64,000 bases of DNA, from the NCBI GenBank assembly GCA_039545355.1, contig BCJJ01000023.1:249362-313361 (forward strand), in the 5' to 3' direction. Of the stretch, positions 1-10,806 are shown piece after piece. Position 1 is the stretch's first letter. Each line of letters starts with the position of its first letter. The position numbers and the translations under genes are program-made. Below the pieces are notes generated by a model, which saw only the letters and a program-made list of their open reading frames with translations, was not told the origin of the DNA and made no database searches. Source of the DNA: Trichosporon coremiiforme. Lineage: Eukaryota; Basidiomycota; Tremellomycetes; Trichosporonales; Trichosporonaceae.

Positions 1-441
1 GCGGACTGGCTCATCGGCGAGGCGGACGGCATGACGGGTCTCTTCCCCAAGGCGTTCACGGAGGAGTACATCCCTGATCGCCCTGCTCTGCCCTCGCGGC
101 CGGGAAGCTTCTCCCACCTCAGGAACCACACACACCTCGGCGTACCCGAGCCCAGCAACCGCAGCGTCCGGAGCGACATCAGCGGCGGCGAGAGCGACAG
201 CGACTCGCTCGACATCATCGACGATGGGCAGAGCACCTCCCTCGCCTCTGCGCCGGCGCCGACACCGACGTCGCGCAGCCGCGCCGGCAGCGTTGCCAGG
301 AAGGCGCCCCCGCCCCCGCCTAGCAGGCGTGCCTCGGCGATGTCTGCTCCCCGTCCCCCCTTGCCGCGCAGCAGGAGCTCGACCCTCTCACGCCCACAGG
401 AGGCGAGCCCGTTCGGCGCCTCGCCGTTCTCTGATCAGTAG
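1..441 (+). CDS. SH3-domain protein, C-terminal fragment (5' end outside window)
   Basis: The frame is open from base 1 and stops at 439-441, so this is the 3' end of a gene that begins to the left. The first residues read ADWLIGEADGMTGLFPKAF, which matches the last two strands of an SH3 domain (the W-x-x-G...GLFP pattern). SH3 domains bind proline-rich ligands, often in actin or endocytic scaffolds. About 120 residues of low-complexity sequence follow, rich in Ser, Pro and Arg, with a PPPPP stretch and an acidic serine patch. The fragment is too short to name the family; an actin-patch or signalling adaptor is one guess. It converges on the polymerase I gene. Confidence 0.7.
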   Translation, partial: ADWLIGEADGMTGLFPKAFTEEYIPDRPALPSRPGSFSHLRNHTHLGVPEPSNRSVRSDISGGESDSDSLDIIDDGQSTSLASAPAPTPTSRSRAGSVARKAPPPPPSRRASAMSAPRPPLPRSRSSTLSRPQEASPFGASPFSDQ

Positions 442-757
442 TGTCGGTCGTTCTTCTGAGATCCGCAGTGCTGGACACTAGACTCTGGGTTCGTTCACTA
501 GCATTCGTCTCATCGCAGCCATTCTGTACTCCGTTGCTCTCTCTCACATCCCATAGCATTGCCCCATTTCGTCATGTCTCGTTTTTGGCCCACGCCACAG
601 AGCGCTGAGGCTGGCCGCGCTCTCGCTCACCGCTACGCGCTTTGCGTTCTTGAACTCTAAAACAATTGCATGCAATGCCAAATGTATCTTGCCTATAAGA
701 AAATGCGGTCTTGTGATATCTCTACTCTCTCTCTCTCTCATCATCTATTACTCATGC
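442..757. other. Convergent intergenic spacer with a CT microsatellite
   Basis: These 316 bases lie between two stop codons and should hold the 3' untranslated regions of both neighbours. A CT dinucleotide run lies at about 725-740, just past the polymerase I stop. I see no gene. Confidence 0.6.
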
Positions 758-3700
758 TTAAGCACCCACGCGACGAGGTGCGCGGATGTCGAACGCGCCA
801 GTTCCGCTTCCGGACGGCTTGCCCATAACGATTTTGGCGGCGGGGGACGTGAGGTCGTCAAAGTCACCGTGCAGCGTCGCCTCGGAGAGGAACGCGACGG
901 TCGTCTCGAACGACGCCTTGAGGAGGGGCGAGCTCTTGCTCGCGATACCAGTACGGTTGAAGGGGCGGTATCCACCGTGGTGGGTCATGTAGTCTGCAAT
1001 AACCGTGAGGTGGCGGTAGTCGACACCGATACCGTATGCGCCGAAGATGGAGCTCATCTCGTTGATGATGCTGCGGCGGGCGGCCTCGACACCATAAGTG
1101 CGGAGGATGGCGTAGACGTCGTTCGAACCCAGCTTGTCGAGGTCGATGAGCTCGTCGGCCAGCTCCCACATGCCCTTGAGGTTGGAGCCCTCGGTCGTCA
1201 TGGAGCGCGTGAACTCGCCCTTGTCGTTGTAGTCCTTGAGGCAGCGGCCAATGTTGTCGATCTCGTGCACGACGGACGCGCGGCACGTGCGCTCAATCAG
1301 GTCGACGAGGAGGAGCTTGGGCATGTCACCAGGGAACTCGAGCTCGAACTGGGCGCTCTTGCCGTTCTTCGTGTCGAAGGAGAAGTTCTCGCCGAAGCGC
1401 GAGGCAGTCGCGAACGCGTCGGCGAGCGCGTCGGAGCGCGCATTCGTCGCGGCGTGAGCGGTGCGCGCGGCGGCGTTGGCGTCCTCGTCGTCAGAGTCCT
1501 CGTCCTCGCTGATGGCCTCGGCCTCAATCATGTCCTCGAGGTCCATGGCGCCGTTGGCGCCGGCTTCGTCGTCCTCGTACTCGTGCTGCTTGGCCTGGGC
1601 CTGGCGCTTGAGCTGGCCGGCGTCCTCGTCGTCGTCGTCGAGCTCCGTGTCTCGTCCGCGGCGCACGGGGCCAGACTCGTCGAGCTCATCCGCCTTCATC
1701 TTGAGGCCCTTGCCGACCGTCTCGTCCTGCTGGCGCGACTTCTCCATGAGACGCGTCTCGTTGACAATCTCCTTGCGGAGGCGGAGCGCAAAGCTGGAGA
1801 CAAGCGACTCGTGGAGCTGCACCTTGGTGATCTGGTACTCCTCCTCGTACTCCTGCGCCGGGTAGAATTCGAGCAGCACAGTGTACTTGCGCTTGCGCGT
1901 GTCGTTGTTGGCCGCGACCTTGCCCGTCAGCTGCTCGGTGACGACGACGCGGTCAATGACCTCGCTGAGCGTCAGGCGCGAGACCTGCTTGACGAACGAG
2001 TCGACCTCGGTCGCGTCGACCTCCTCGCGGAGCGGCAGCTTCATCGTCGGTGTCGCCGGCTTCTGCGCGGCAGTCATGACAATCTCACGAAGACGAGGGA
2101 TACCGAGCGTGACGTTGGCGGCACCGTGACCAGCCAAATGGAAGGTGTTGAGCGTCATCTGCGTAGACGGCTCACCGACACCCTGCGACGCGAGGAGTCC
2201 GACCGCCTCTCCCGGCTCGACGAGCGAGCGCATGTAACGCACGCGCGCGAGCTGCATGAACGCTTTCTCCGGCACCTTATGAGCGGTGATCGCCGAGGGG
2301 GTCTGCGCGTCCGCGCCGCCCTTGCGCTCGATGAGACCCTTCTGGTTCGTCTGGATGTAGTCGTTGAGCTTGCGCACGTATGCCTCGGACATGGAGCCGA
2401 GGTATCGGCTCGGGCTGAACACGCTCATCGCCGGCTCGTACTTGCCCGGCTTCTTGAGTGCCTTCTTCGTGTAGTCGACCGCCTCGTCCATGATCACCTT
2501 GCCCTGGATGCCCGATGGATCGTAACGGGTGACCATCGACTCGTGGTTGCGCGCGGCAAAGTCGAACTGCTGCAAGTGCTTCGACTTGGTAACGTCGATC
2601 GAGTCTTCGCCGTACAGGAACTGCAGGACAGACGAGTCCGAGTCACGAACAGTGTGGTCGTAGTGCACCTTGACACCCTCGAGATGCTTGATCAGACAGC
2701 GCTGCAGGTATCCGGAACGGGCAGTCTTGACGGCAGTGTCAATGAGACCTTCACGACCGGCCATGCTGAATGTTAGCTTACCGTTGAACGACTCGAAGCT
2801 CACCAATGGAAGTAGTACTCCTGGGGGCGGATACCCGTCAGGAAACGGTTCGCAACGTAACCACCGGCACGCGCCTGAGTCTCGAATGCCTTGAAGGCGG
2901 GGAGGGTCTTACCCGAGACCATGGTCGGCACACGACGACCTTCGAGCGCCTGCTGGCCGAGCAGCGTCGAAATCTGCGAGGCGTTGACCTTGGAACCCTT
3001 GGCTCCAGAGATGGTCATCATTTGCATGTTGTTGTCAGGGAAGGGACGGACGAGGTGCGCAGGGAGGACATCGTTGTTGATCTTGGACGTCGTCTTGTTG
3101 AACACCATCTGCATAGCGGCGTCGAGACCGGCCATGAGGTTGTCGTCACGCAGAATCTCCTCGAGACGGATCTTGAGGTTCTGCTGCAGCTCGGGGTTGT
3201 GGATGTCGCCGTCGTCCGGAAGACCGACGTACTTGAGCGCGGTGCGCATGCCGTCCTCATTGGCGTCATCGAGAATCTTCTTTCGGAGACGCTCACCCTC
3301 CTCGGACAGGATCAGGTCGTCCATACGACACGAGAAACCGGTGTGCTGCAGGTACTTTGTCAGGAGACGAGAGAGGACCGCAAGCAGACGGTTCGCAATG
3401 TACGGGCCGTAGAGCTCGTGCACGGAGTGGACAAGACCGTAGGCGGAGGCGCCGTACTGCGACTTGTCGAGAACACCACAGATGAGGTGGCCGTCGAGGA
3501 AGATGACGTTCTCTTCCGACATGTTCTCGTCCTTCGAGTCATCACGCTGCCAGAGCTTGTTCTGCACCTTGTTCTTGGAGGTGAGGTTCAGGCCCTTGGC
3601 GTTGGCAGGCGTCAGGTTCACCAGGATGGTGGACATGATCTGCTTACCCGTCCACATCGGGCGGGGCTTGATGATAGCAGGAGGAAGGGTGACGATGCGA

Positions 3701-5958
3701 CCGCCACCGCTGTAGTTGTTCTCCGTGCGGAGAGCGCCGTAGATGAGCTGGTAGTATTCGTCGCGGGTGAAGAACGAGGACTTGTTGCACATCCACACAC
3801 CAGCGACGACATGGTCCTGAATAAGACCACGAAGCGGGTTACCGGACGTCGGGACGAGGTACTGGTTATCGGTGTTGGCGATCATCTGAGCCTCGGCACG
3901 AGCGGTCTCGTTCTGGGGGAAATGGATGTTCATCTCGTCTCCGTCGAAGTCGGCGTTGTACGAGTTACAGTTCGCGTAGTGCATGCGGATCGTCTTCTCG
4001 CCGTGGAGAACCTTGACGCGGTGGCACATCATGGAAGGCTTGTGGAGCGTAGGCTGACGGTTGAGAATGACAATGTCGCCGTCGCGGATGTGGCGGTAGA
4101 CCTTCTTGTTGCGCGCAGCGGGGCCACCGGAGGATCCAGCCCAAGCATCGTTCTGAGGTGTGAGGAGCTGGTTGGCGATGGCGGTACGCTGTTCAAGGGT
4201 GGTGCGGTCGAGCGAGATCTGCGAACCGTCCTCGTTCTGGACGAGAGCGGCACCGGGGTGAACCTTGGGGCCGTTGATGACGAGCTGGCGCATCTCGTGG
4301 ACGTTCTGCGGCGTGACCGGCTCGGGGTAGGTGAGCTTCTTGGCGAAGACAGGCGGGATACCGATCTCGTTCGTCTCGATGTTGATGTCGGGCGAAATGA
4401 CTGATCGCGCAGCGTAGTTGACACGCTTACCCATCATGTGCTTACGGAAGAGACCCTCCTTCTTCTCAAGCAGCTGCTTGACACCCTGGGGGGGGAGCTT
4501 GCCCTGCTTCATGACGGCCGGGTTCTTGGTGCTGTCCATGAACGAGTTGACGTCGTGCTGCAGGCGTATCAGGGACTCGAGGAGGATCTCGAAAGACCGC
4601 GTCTTGTCGAGGTTCTTCAGGGCCTCCATGACAGCCTCGCTCTTGTCCTGGCGCTCAAAGTCACGGAGCGTCTGATTCACCGTGTAGATGCGCTCGCAGG
4701 TGTTGATGATAGCAGTGAGAAGAGTGTTCTGCGAGTTCTCGAACAGGTCGTCGCCCATCTTGGCGGGAGGGCGGAAACGGGTCGGAGGAACCGGAACCAC
4801 GTCCATGAAGAACATGTCGGCGATAGGAGGGGGAGGGATGTGTCCAGACTTGGCCTGGGGACCGCCGTGGCGACCGTAAAGGAGCGAGCAAGCCTCAGCC
4901 TCCTTCTGGAAAAGTCTTCGGAGGTGGCTTCGGACCTCGGCGGCAGCCATGACGCGCTCGTTTCGTCCGCGAGCGCCCTTCACTTGTCCACTAGCGGTTC
5001 GGGCGGGGCCAGTCGTCAGACCCTCGTCCTCCTCCTCGCTCTCCTCCTCCTCGGCCTCAACCTCATCGACGTCCATGCCCTCGTCCTCAGCCTCGCTTCC
5101 GCTAGAAGCGGAACTGGCCTCAATTCCCTCGTCCTCGTCCTCCTTACCCTTCTGGGGCTTCTTGATTGATCGGGAGGAGAAGCTGGCGTGGGGCTTCTTA
5201 AGGCCCATCGTCGAGTTGGCGAGCTTCTGCTTAGGGGTGAGGTCGTACTCGATGATCTTGATCGTCTTCTCCTTGCGGAAGGTGTTGCCGTAAGCCTGGC
5301 AGTGGCTGCACTTGGCCCAGAGCTTCTTGCCGAACTCATTCAGGACACGCTTGCGCTCCTCGAACACGAGACCGTCCTTGTAGTTGTCACGCTCATGCTT
5401 GCGCTTCTTGTGCTTGAGGACCTGGCGCACGTACTCGTCCATGCGCTGGATGAATTCGGCGGCAGTCTCGGCGGCAACACCGGCGTCCATGTCCTCCTGG
5501 GTGTCGCCGTCCTTAGGGGCGTCCTTGGTGACCGGGTGGAAATTTGCGACGGTGTGGGCCTCCTCGAGACATCCAGCGTCCAAAAGCCTCAGACGAGCGA
5601 TGTATCTCCGAAGAATGAGCTCCGGCATCTTGAAGTGGTGGCAGTAGAGGCACGTCGAACGGAGGAGGTTGTAGCACTGGTTCATGAAGAGCGGGTGGAA
5701 GACGGGGGAGGGAAGCTCGATGTGACCGTAGTGTCCAGGGCACGCGAAGTACGACTGTCCACAGGTCTCGCACATGTCGCGAGCGGTCATGGGACCGAGC
5801 TTGGGGTCGTAGAGACCACCATTGGTGGCGAGGTTAAGGTTGTCGAGAAGGACGGGGTTGTCGATCTTCTTGACGGAGATGGAACGGATGTCGTCGGACG
5901 ACAGGAATGAGAAGGACAGAGAGGTCACCTCCGAGGTGAGGGGGTGCGCGATGTCCAT
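758..5958 (-). CDS. RPA190: DNA-directed RNA polymerase I largest subunit (RPA190)
   Basis: Catalytic subunit of RNA polymerase I, which transcribes rDNA in the nucleolus. Exons on the minus strand are 5958-2804 and 2765-758, joined across a 38-nt intron that restores EYYFHCMAGREGLIDTA. The protein is 1720 aa; yeast Rpa190 is 1664. In order: the N-terminal zinc-binding clamp (CETCGQ...CPGHYGH, residues about 60-80), a second CxxC near KCSHC, an acidic insertion (about 5010-5130), the catalytic metal-binding motif NADFDGDEMN (residues about 667-676), the funnel and bridge-helix region, and the trigger loop around LNTFHLAGHGAANVTLG. The acidic loop near the jaw (about 1480-1660) is typical of polymerase I. 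The start at 5958 (MDIAHPL) is preferred over an in-frame ATG at 6000 because it fits the family N-terminus. The gene diverges from the acyl-CoA-binding gene. Confidence 0.95.
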
Positions 5959-6302
5959 TTTTGTGATAGTTTTAGAGTTTTGGTAAAGATAATTATACAA
6001 AGGAGAACCTCAGGTCCTCAAGCGACCGGGCAGCTTGGCCGTCTGGCGTGTGGTTGGTGTGCAGGCGCTGTCGACGCTCGAGGTGTTGTTGTAGAGCGGG
6101 TGGTGAGTGACGCTCATCAACTTTTGGAATGGAAAAACCTTTAGTGGTGTGGAGGTTACGTAACGTCATGCGCCTACCACGTGTGGCGTCATGAAGTGCT
6201 TTGATCCCGCCAGCCAGCCTGGGCTACGGCAATGCTTCGTAGCCGGCGACAAGATGCTACAGCGCGTCCTAACCTGATCCTTCAAACACTCTGTTCGCGA
6301 TC
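5959..6302. promoter_or_regulatory. Divergent promoter: RPA190 / acyl-CoA-binding gene
   Basis: This 344-bp spacer separates two start codons on opposite strands and so should carry both promoters. It is AT-rich at 5960-6000, next to the RPA190 start, where a TATA-like stretch is present. I recognise no specific factor site. Confidence 0.5.
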
Positions 6303-7903
6303 ATGGCGCCCTCGCCATCTCTGGACGCGTAAGTCTGACGTGTTGAACTCGGGCGCACAATGAAGACTGACATCCCCAGTCAATTTCATCGCGCCGTAGA
6401 CCTCGTTCAGAGGTGAGACCTAGCTTCTCGTGTTCCTGCTGACCCTAAGCCTTCCCAAGAGCGGGCCAGTGCAGACGAGCTATGAAGAAAAGCTTCAGCT
6501 GTACTCACTCTACAAGCAAGGTGAGTAGCTGGCGGTGTGTTCAACTAGACAGCTAACGTCGCAGCCACCGATGGCGACATAGCAGTTCCAAGACCCGGCA
6601 TGCTCGACATGCTGGGCCGGGCGAAGTGGTGAGCTATCACACGACCATGCAATGACGCGTTGGCTGACAGGAGCAGGGATTCATGGAACAAGCAGAAGGG
6701 AGTAGACCAGATGGATGCGAAGCGACTCTACGTTTCGACACTTCAAAAGGTATGATTGACGTAAGCGACGGGGCATTGACACATGAGGTTCTTGAGCGGT
6801 TCCAAGACCGTGCTCCGGAAGCGCGACGCTACATCATCGAGCTAGAGTCAATGGCCCCCGAGAGGCCACTGTCGCGCGCATCTTCTACTTCGTCATTCCA
6901 CTCCTCACGTGCCTCGCTGCCACCAGGTCAGGACGAGGACGACCAGCCCGGAATGGACGGTACGGACGAGGGCCCATCGCAACAGCGGTACCCGCCACCT
7001 GATCCGTCGTTACCGGCACCCGACGTAGCGCCCAATATCATCCCGCCCTCGGCACTGAATCCCTCGCACCGATCTCTTGTCAACAGCGCATACTCCGCCC
7101 CCGCGTCTGAAGGCTTCGCCGCACCTTCACAGCAATTCCTCCCTTCCCGTCCGCAATCCATCCTGTCCGGCGTGACACCAGCGAACCCTCGCAGATCAGG
7201 AGTGCCTGGACCTGGCGGAGTAGGCGGTGGACTTGAATTCGTGCCGGAACAGTCTCCCACGAATCCACCGAACATGCAGGGCCCGTATCCGAACCAGCCC
7301 CCACCGCCTTCGGCGCAGTTCATCAGCCGCGACTTTGGCACACCGGACTTTGGCTTTGGCCGGACGAGCGTCCCGCCCATGATCCCGGAGTACCGGAGCG
7401 GCTCAGCTGCAGAGTTCCGGTCGCCGTACGTATCGCAGTCGCCGTTCCCGCGCCCGGCATCGGCGTCGACCTTCTCGCATCCCCCCCTGAATCTGCCCGC
7501 GACTCTGCAGCAGATCCAAACGTCGCTGCAAGCGCTGCACGAGCGGATGAGCGCGCTAGAACGCTCGCAGGCCGTCGTGCTGCGGCGGCAGGACCGGCGC
7601 AAGTCGTGGTTCTGGACGAACGCAGACGACGAGCTCGAGGAGGCCGAGTTTCAGTCGGAGCGCGACCGCTGGCGCTCGGCTCCGAGCACCACGGTGCGAA
7701 CGAGGAACAGCCGCCGGCGCGGCCTCACTATCCGTGTCGTCTGGGCGCTGATCACGGCCGTCCGCCGCGCCGCCCTCGCGACTGGCGGCATTGTGCTGAT
7801 CGCCGCAATCGTCATCAGCCTCACGCGCGGAAGCATGAGGCGCAACCTTGCGCTGCAGTGGAAGCGCACACGGGCACGCCTCGTGCACATGTTGACTGAC
7901 TAG
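6303..7903 (+). CDS. Acyl-CoA-binding domain membrane protein (Atg37/ACBD5-like)
   Basis: Exons 6303-6328, 6380-6412, 6450-6520, 6565-6628, 6677-6749 and 6788-7903 join to 460 aa. Residues 1 to about 95 form an acyl-CoA-binding domain: FHRAVDLVQSLPKSGPVQ, then YEEKLQLYSLYKQATDGD, RPGMLDMLGRAKWDSWNKQK and AKRLYVSTLQK. A long Pro/Ser-rich linker follows, then a short coiled coil (LQALHERMSALERSQ) and one C-terminal transmembrane helix (about 415-435) with a basic tail. This layout matches fungal Atg37 and human ACBD5, tail-anchored peroxisomal proteins that bind acyl-CoA and act in pexophagy and organelle contact. The second acceptor was placed after CCCTAAG because it restores the family motif SLPKSGP. 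Atg37 identity is inferred from architecture alone. ATG11, a pexophagy partner, lies 14 kb away. Confidence 0.85.
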
Positions 7904-8199
7904 GAGTACTAGAATTCTACTTGGCCTCGCGGGTGCAAGGCCGCACCATTCCCCGCCATTCTCTACCGCCCATCTCTCGTTACACCTTGATCTCCCGATT
8001 CCGATTGTCCCATCTTCACCTCTTCCTTTGTATACAGATGATATCATGTCGATGCATACTCGCGTCCGCGGACGCTAGTGTATAAGGTATAAGGTCATAG
8101 GTTCACGACCGAGGCTGGTGGTGAAGTGTGAGGTTGGGTCGGGGTGTATGTAATACGGCAGGGAGTGTATGGAAACAGTGCTGGTGAGCTAGAGCTAGC

Positions 8200-9542
8200 T
8201 TAGAAGAAGCGCCACCAGATGAAGAGGGTGATGAAGAAGATGAGACCGCCGACAGGCGCCCACTTCCGGATCAGCAGGTCAATGTTGATTTGCCGAGCCG
8301 CTTTCCTGTACTTGGCCGACTCGGAGCGGAGCGACGTCGAGAGCGTGGACATGCCTGGAGTCAGCTTCGATGCACAGAGCCTTTGCAGCTGGAACATAGT
8401 GTTAGTACTGCAACGTGAAGGAGTGCAGCCAGTGGCCTCGCATGACCATCGCGCTGGCGTACCGCCTAGTGGTTGTTGACGGTTGCGGAGACCCTAAATC
8501 CGGCTATTATGACACCCTGGCTGGCTCACTCCACGCCGGACCCATTTCGGGCTTCACGCCGTCACTACTACTCACGGTCAAGCGAGTCGCCACGCCACAG
8601 CAGGTCCTCCATGTTCTTGGTCATGATGCGCGTCACGTCCTTGAGGTTCTCGTTCAGCTGGTCCAGCTGCGTCGCGCCCTGCTGCTGTCCGTTCGTCAAC
8701 GATCTTGAGTCCTTGTACAGGCGCGTTGTCTTGGAGATGAACGTATCTGGGAGTCAGCTCCTCGATTTGATTACCCCAGCTCATCCTCGCGCTGTGCAGC
8801 CGTGCAGATTACGCATGACCGCAGGGGACAGGAAATGCAAAGGCGTCAGTACCTACCAAAGCCCATAAACGCATACGGCCTCTGCGCGCTGTCGATCTTG
8901 TCGCCGTAGGACCGCTGGAACTCCTTGCTCAGTTCGTCCAGGTACGAGAACGCCAGCTTGCGCGGGTACGAAGAGTCACAGATGCACATGTAGATCGCAG
9001 GGCCGACGATGAGGTAGCTGATGTCAGCTTGAATCCCTGTTCTGCGCAGCTCGTAGGACCCGGTAGGCAGTCCTATCACGTTGGCACGCAGGCAGGAGCT
9101 GTCCGCCGTGGCGAAGCGCACAGCCCTGTTTCGGATGGGCAGTTGTAAGCAATACTCACTGAAGAGTGTAGTCGCCAGACTCGATGGAGCAAGCGGGCTC
9201 AGAGTTAGGGGTCAGACGACGGAAGATGAGCTTGCTCTGTTGCTTGTACTCGGTGAGAGCCTTCTCGGTCTGAGGTTAGCTCCTCCGCGCATACGAGCAG
9301 CTGGGAAGTCCAGAAATCAGAGTGACCAGGAATCTTGGGCAGAGGAGGAAGGCTGCTGGCTGCATGCGCAGTCGATCACACGTCCGTGACGGCCACCGAG
9401 CGTTGTCCGTCCTCACTCCCTCAACTGTCTCGTGGAGGTCGTCGCCGTAAGCTCGACATGAAACACTTACGGTCTCATCGTCCACGCTCGCGGCGAGCGG
9501 GAGTCCGTCGCTGATTCTAAAGATCGTAGTTGAGCGAACCAT
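8200..9542 (-). CDS. SEC22: Vesicle R-SNARE Sec22
   Basis: SNARE for vesicle traffic between endoplasmic reticulum and Golgi. Minus-strand exons are 9542-9471, 9269-9160, 9017-8857, 8746-8576 and 8354-8200, giving 222 aa (yeast 214). The N-terminal longin domain starts MVRSTTIFRISDGLPLAASV and includes SYPRKLAFSYLDEL and FQRSYGD. The SNARE helix has the ionic-layer arginine in DLLWRGDSLD, spanning the last splice junction. The C-terminal anchor is APVGGLIFFITLFIWWRFF with almost no lumenal tail. All four introns have CTRAC-type branch sites close to the acceptor. The gene converges on the acyl-CoA-binding gene. Confidence 0.95.
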
Positions 9543-9924
9543 GGTGGGATGCTTCTTGTTGTTGAGCTGGCAGAAAGTGACGCGTCATGTCCATGTTGGC
9601 AGCGAGACGCTGTCGCCTGCCCTCACCGCCTAGCGGGCCTCCACCGCGACGCTTTTGCCTCCGCGTCATTGACATCGCCACTCAGGTCGTCTGTGCACTT
9701 GTGGGGGCGGTGGAGCACAGTATCCTGCACTGCATATAGTCAAAACGATGCTTAGATCCAAGCTGAGGACGAAGAACATCTTTGGTACACTGCATAGAGC
9801 TCATGAACAAGGAAAATGTAATTCGTTTTTTATGACGACGGTACATAGGGGCACAAAGTCGCGGACTTTTAACGAGAGCTGCGCCGACCGCGACGTTGGT
9901 GCTGCGGCTAAGAGGTTGCACGTG
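9543..9924. other. SEC22 upstream region up to the tRNA
   Basis: About 380 bp holding the SEC22 promoter on the minus strand. I see no coding sequence. The short open frames crossing it have no protein-like character. Confidence 0.5.
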
Positions 9925-10002
9925 ACATCTATGGTGAAATGGTATCATGCATCGTTGCCACGAGGATTCGATGCGGTGGGGGTTCGATTCCCCCTGGATG
10001 TA
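9925..10002 (+). tRNA. tRNA-Gly(GCC) with a 7-nt intron
   Basis: The sequence folds as a cloverleaf. The acceptor stem is ACATCTA with TGGATGT (one T-G wobble), the D stem GTGA/TCAT with GG in the loop, the anticodon stem CATCG/CGATG, and the T arm GGGGG-TTCGATT-CCCCC. The discriminator base is A. The anticodon loop is TTGCCA, then seven extra bases (CGAGGAT), then T, so a 7-nt intron sits after position 37 and leaves a 71-nt mature tRNA with anticodon GCC. The internal promoter boxes are intact (A box from T8; B box GGTTCGATTCC). A run of five T at 10010-10014 is a polymerase III terminator. An A1-T72 first pair is unusual for tRNA-Gly, so a diverged copy remains possible. Confidence 0.85.
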
Positions 10003-10009
10003 ATCTCTC

Positions 10010-10014
10010 TTTTT
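10010..10014 (+). terminator. RNA polymerase III oligo-T terminator of the tRNA
   Basis: Five consecutive T residues begin eight bases after the tRNA discriminator base, the expected place for polymerase III termination. Confidence 0.7.
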
Positions 10015-10806
10015 CGTTTTGGACTGGCAACGTTTGAAGATCTGAAAGGAAAATGTGGTGTTCGACGAAGTGGGATGGTTGGGAGGAAGGAAGGATGAGA
10101 ACTAACAGGTGGATGCGATTTGAATTAGACGACAGGGGGAATCAAAGCGGAATCAATGGTCGTTCGAGGTGCAGGCAGGCTGAACGCAGACATGTCTGGT
10201 GCAGTCCGATGCAGATGGGGAAGGACGCAACCAACAACGAGGAAGCGCTGCAATGCAAAAAATGACGGAGGCGTAACAGAAAGTGAACCGAGAGATCTCG
10301 AGAATAGTGATCATGATCACCTTCCATTAGATGATGGAGACAGTGATGGAGTCTGATCGGTTTAGGCACAGCCTTGACTCTGACGGTTTCAATACTGGGC
10401 TTGGTCGCTCACACTCAGACTCGCCTCACACGAGTCCTGCCCGGACTTGCAACTGTCATCAAGCTTAATTGCATCAGCCTTAAACAGCAGATAAGATAAT
10501 CTTCAAACTCGGTTCCGTCACAGACGTCGGTCGCAGTAAGGCAACCCAAACCCACGTCGCACTTTCGGCTCACTGTTCAGTCATCTCTGGGTCAGCTTCA
10601 GGCACTCTGTATACCTACGGACATGGCTCAACAGAGCCGAGATGCCTGCACAGATCTTGGGCTAGAAGGTCAGAATACCATCCTCAGCCAGTGGGGCTGC
10701 CACATTACGTCCTTTTTATGTGTTGTGCATGCTCCCGTGGTACGAAGTGACAAGGTATGAAGGGGTCAGTGTGTATGGCTAGCTGGTGCTGTGCAGATTA
10801 CACATT
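10015..10806. other. Intergenic region between the tRNA and BFR1
   Basis: About 790 bp without a gene I can support. It contains a perfect 14-bp palindrome at 10307-10320 (GTGATCATGATCAC). The 3' untranslated region of BFR1 presumably starts at its right edge. Confidence 0.5.

Noticed and set aside
650..2776. 708-codon open frame on + opposite RPA190
   Set aside because: It is the antisense shadow of the polymerase exon. The residues are Val/Leu/Arg/Asp-rich with no motif, as expected from GC-rich codon bias.
2806..4404. 532-codon open frame on + opposite RPA190
   Set aside because: Antisense shadow of a clearly conserved exon.
9748..10098. 116-codon frame across the tRNA
   Set aside because: It overlaps a complete tRNA with promoter boxes and terminator, and has no protein-like features.
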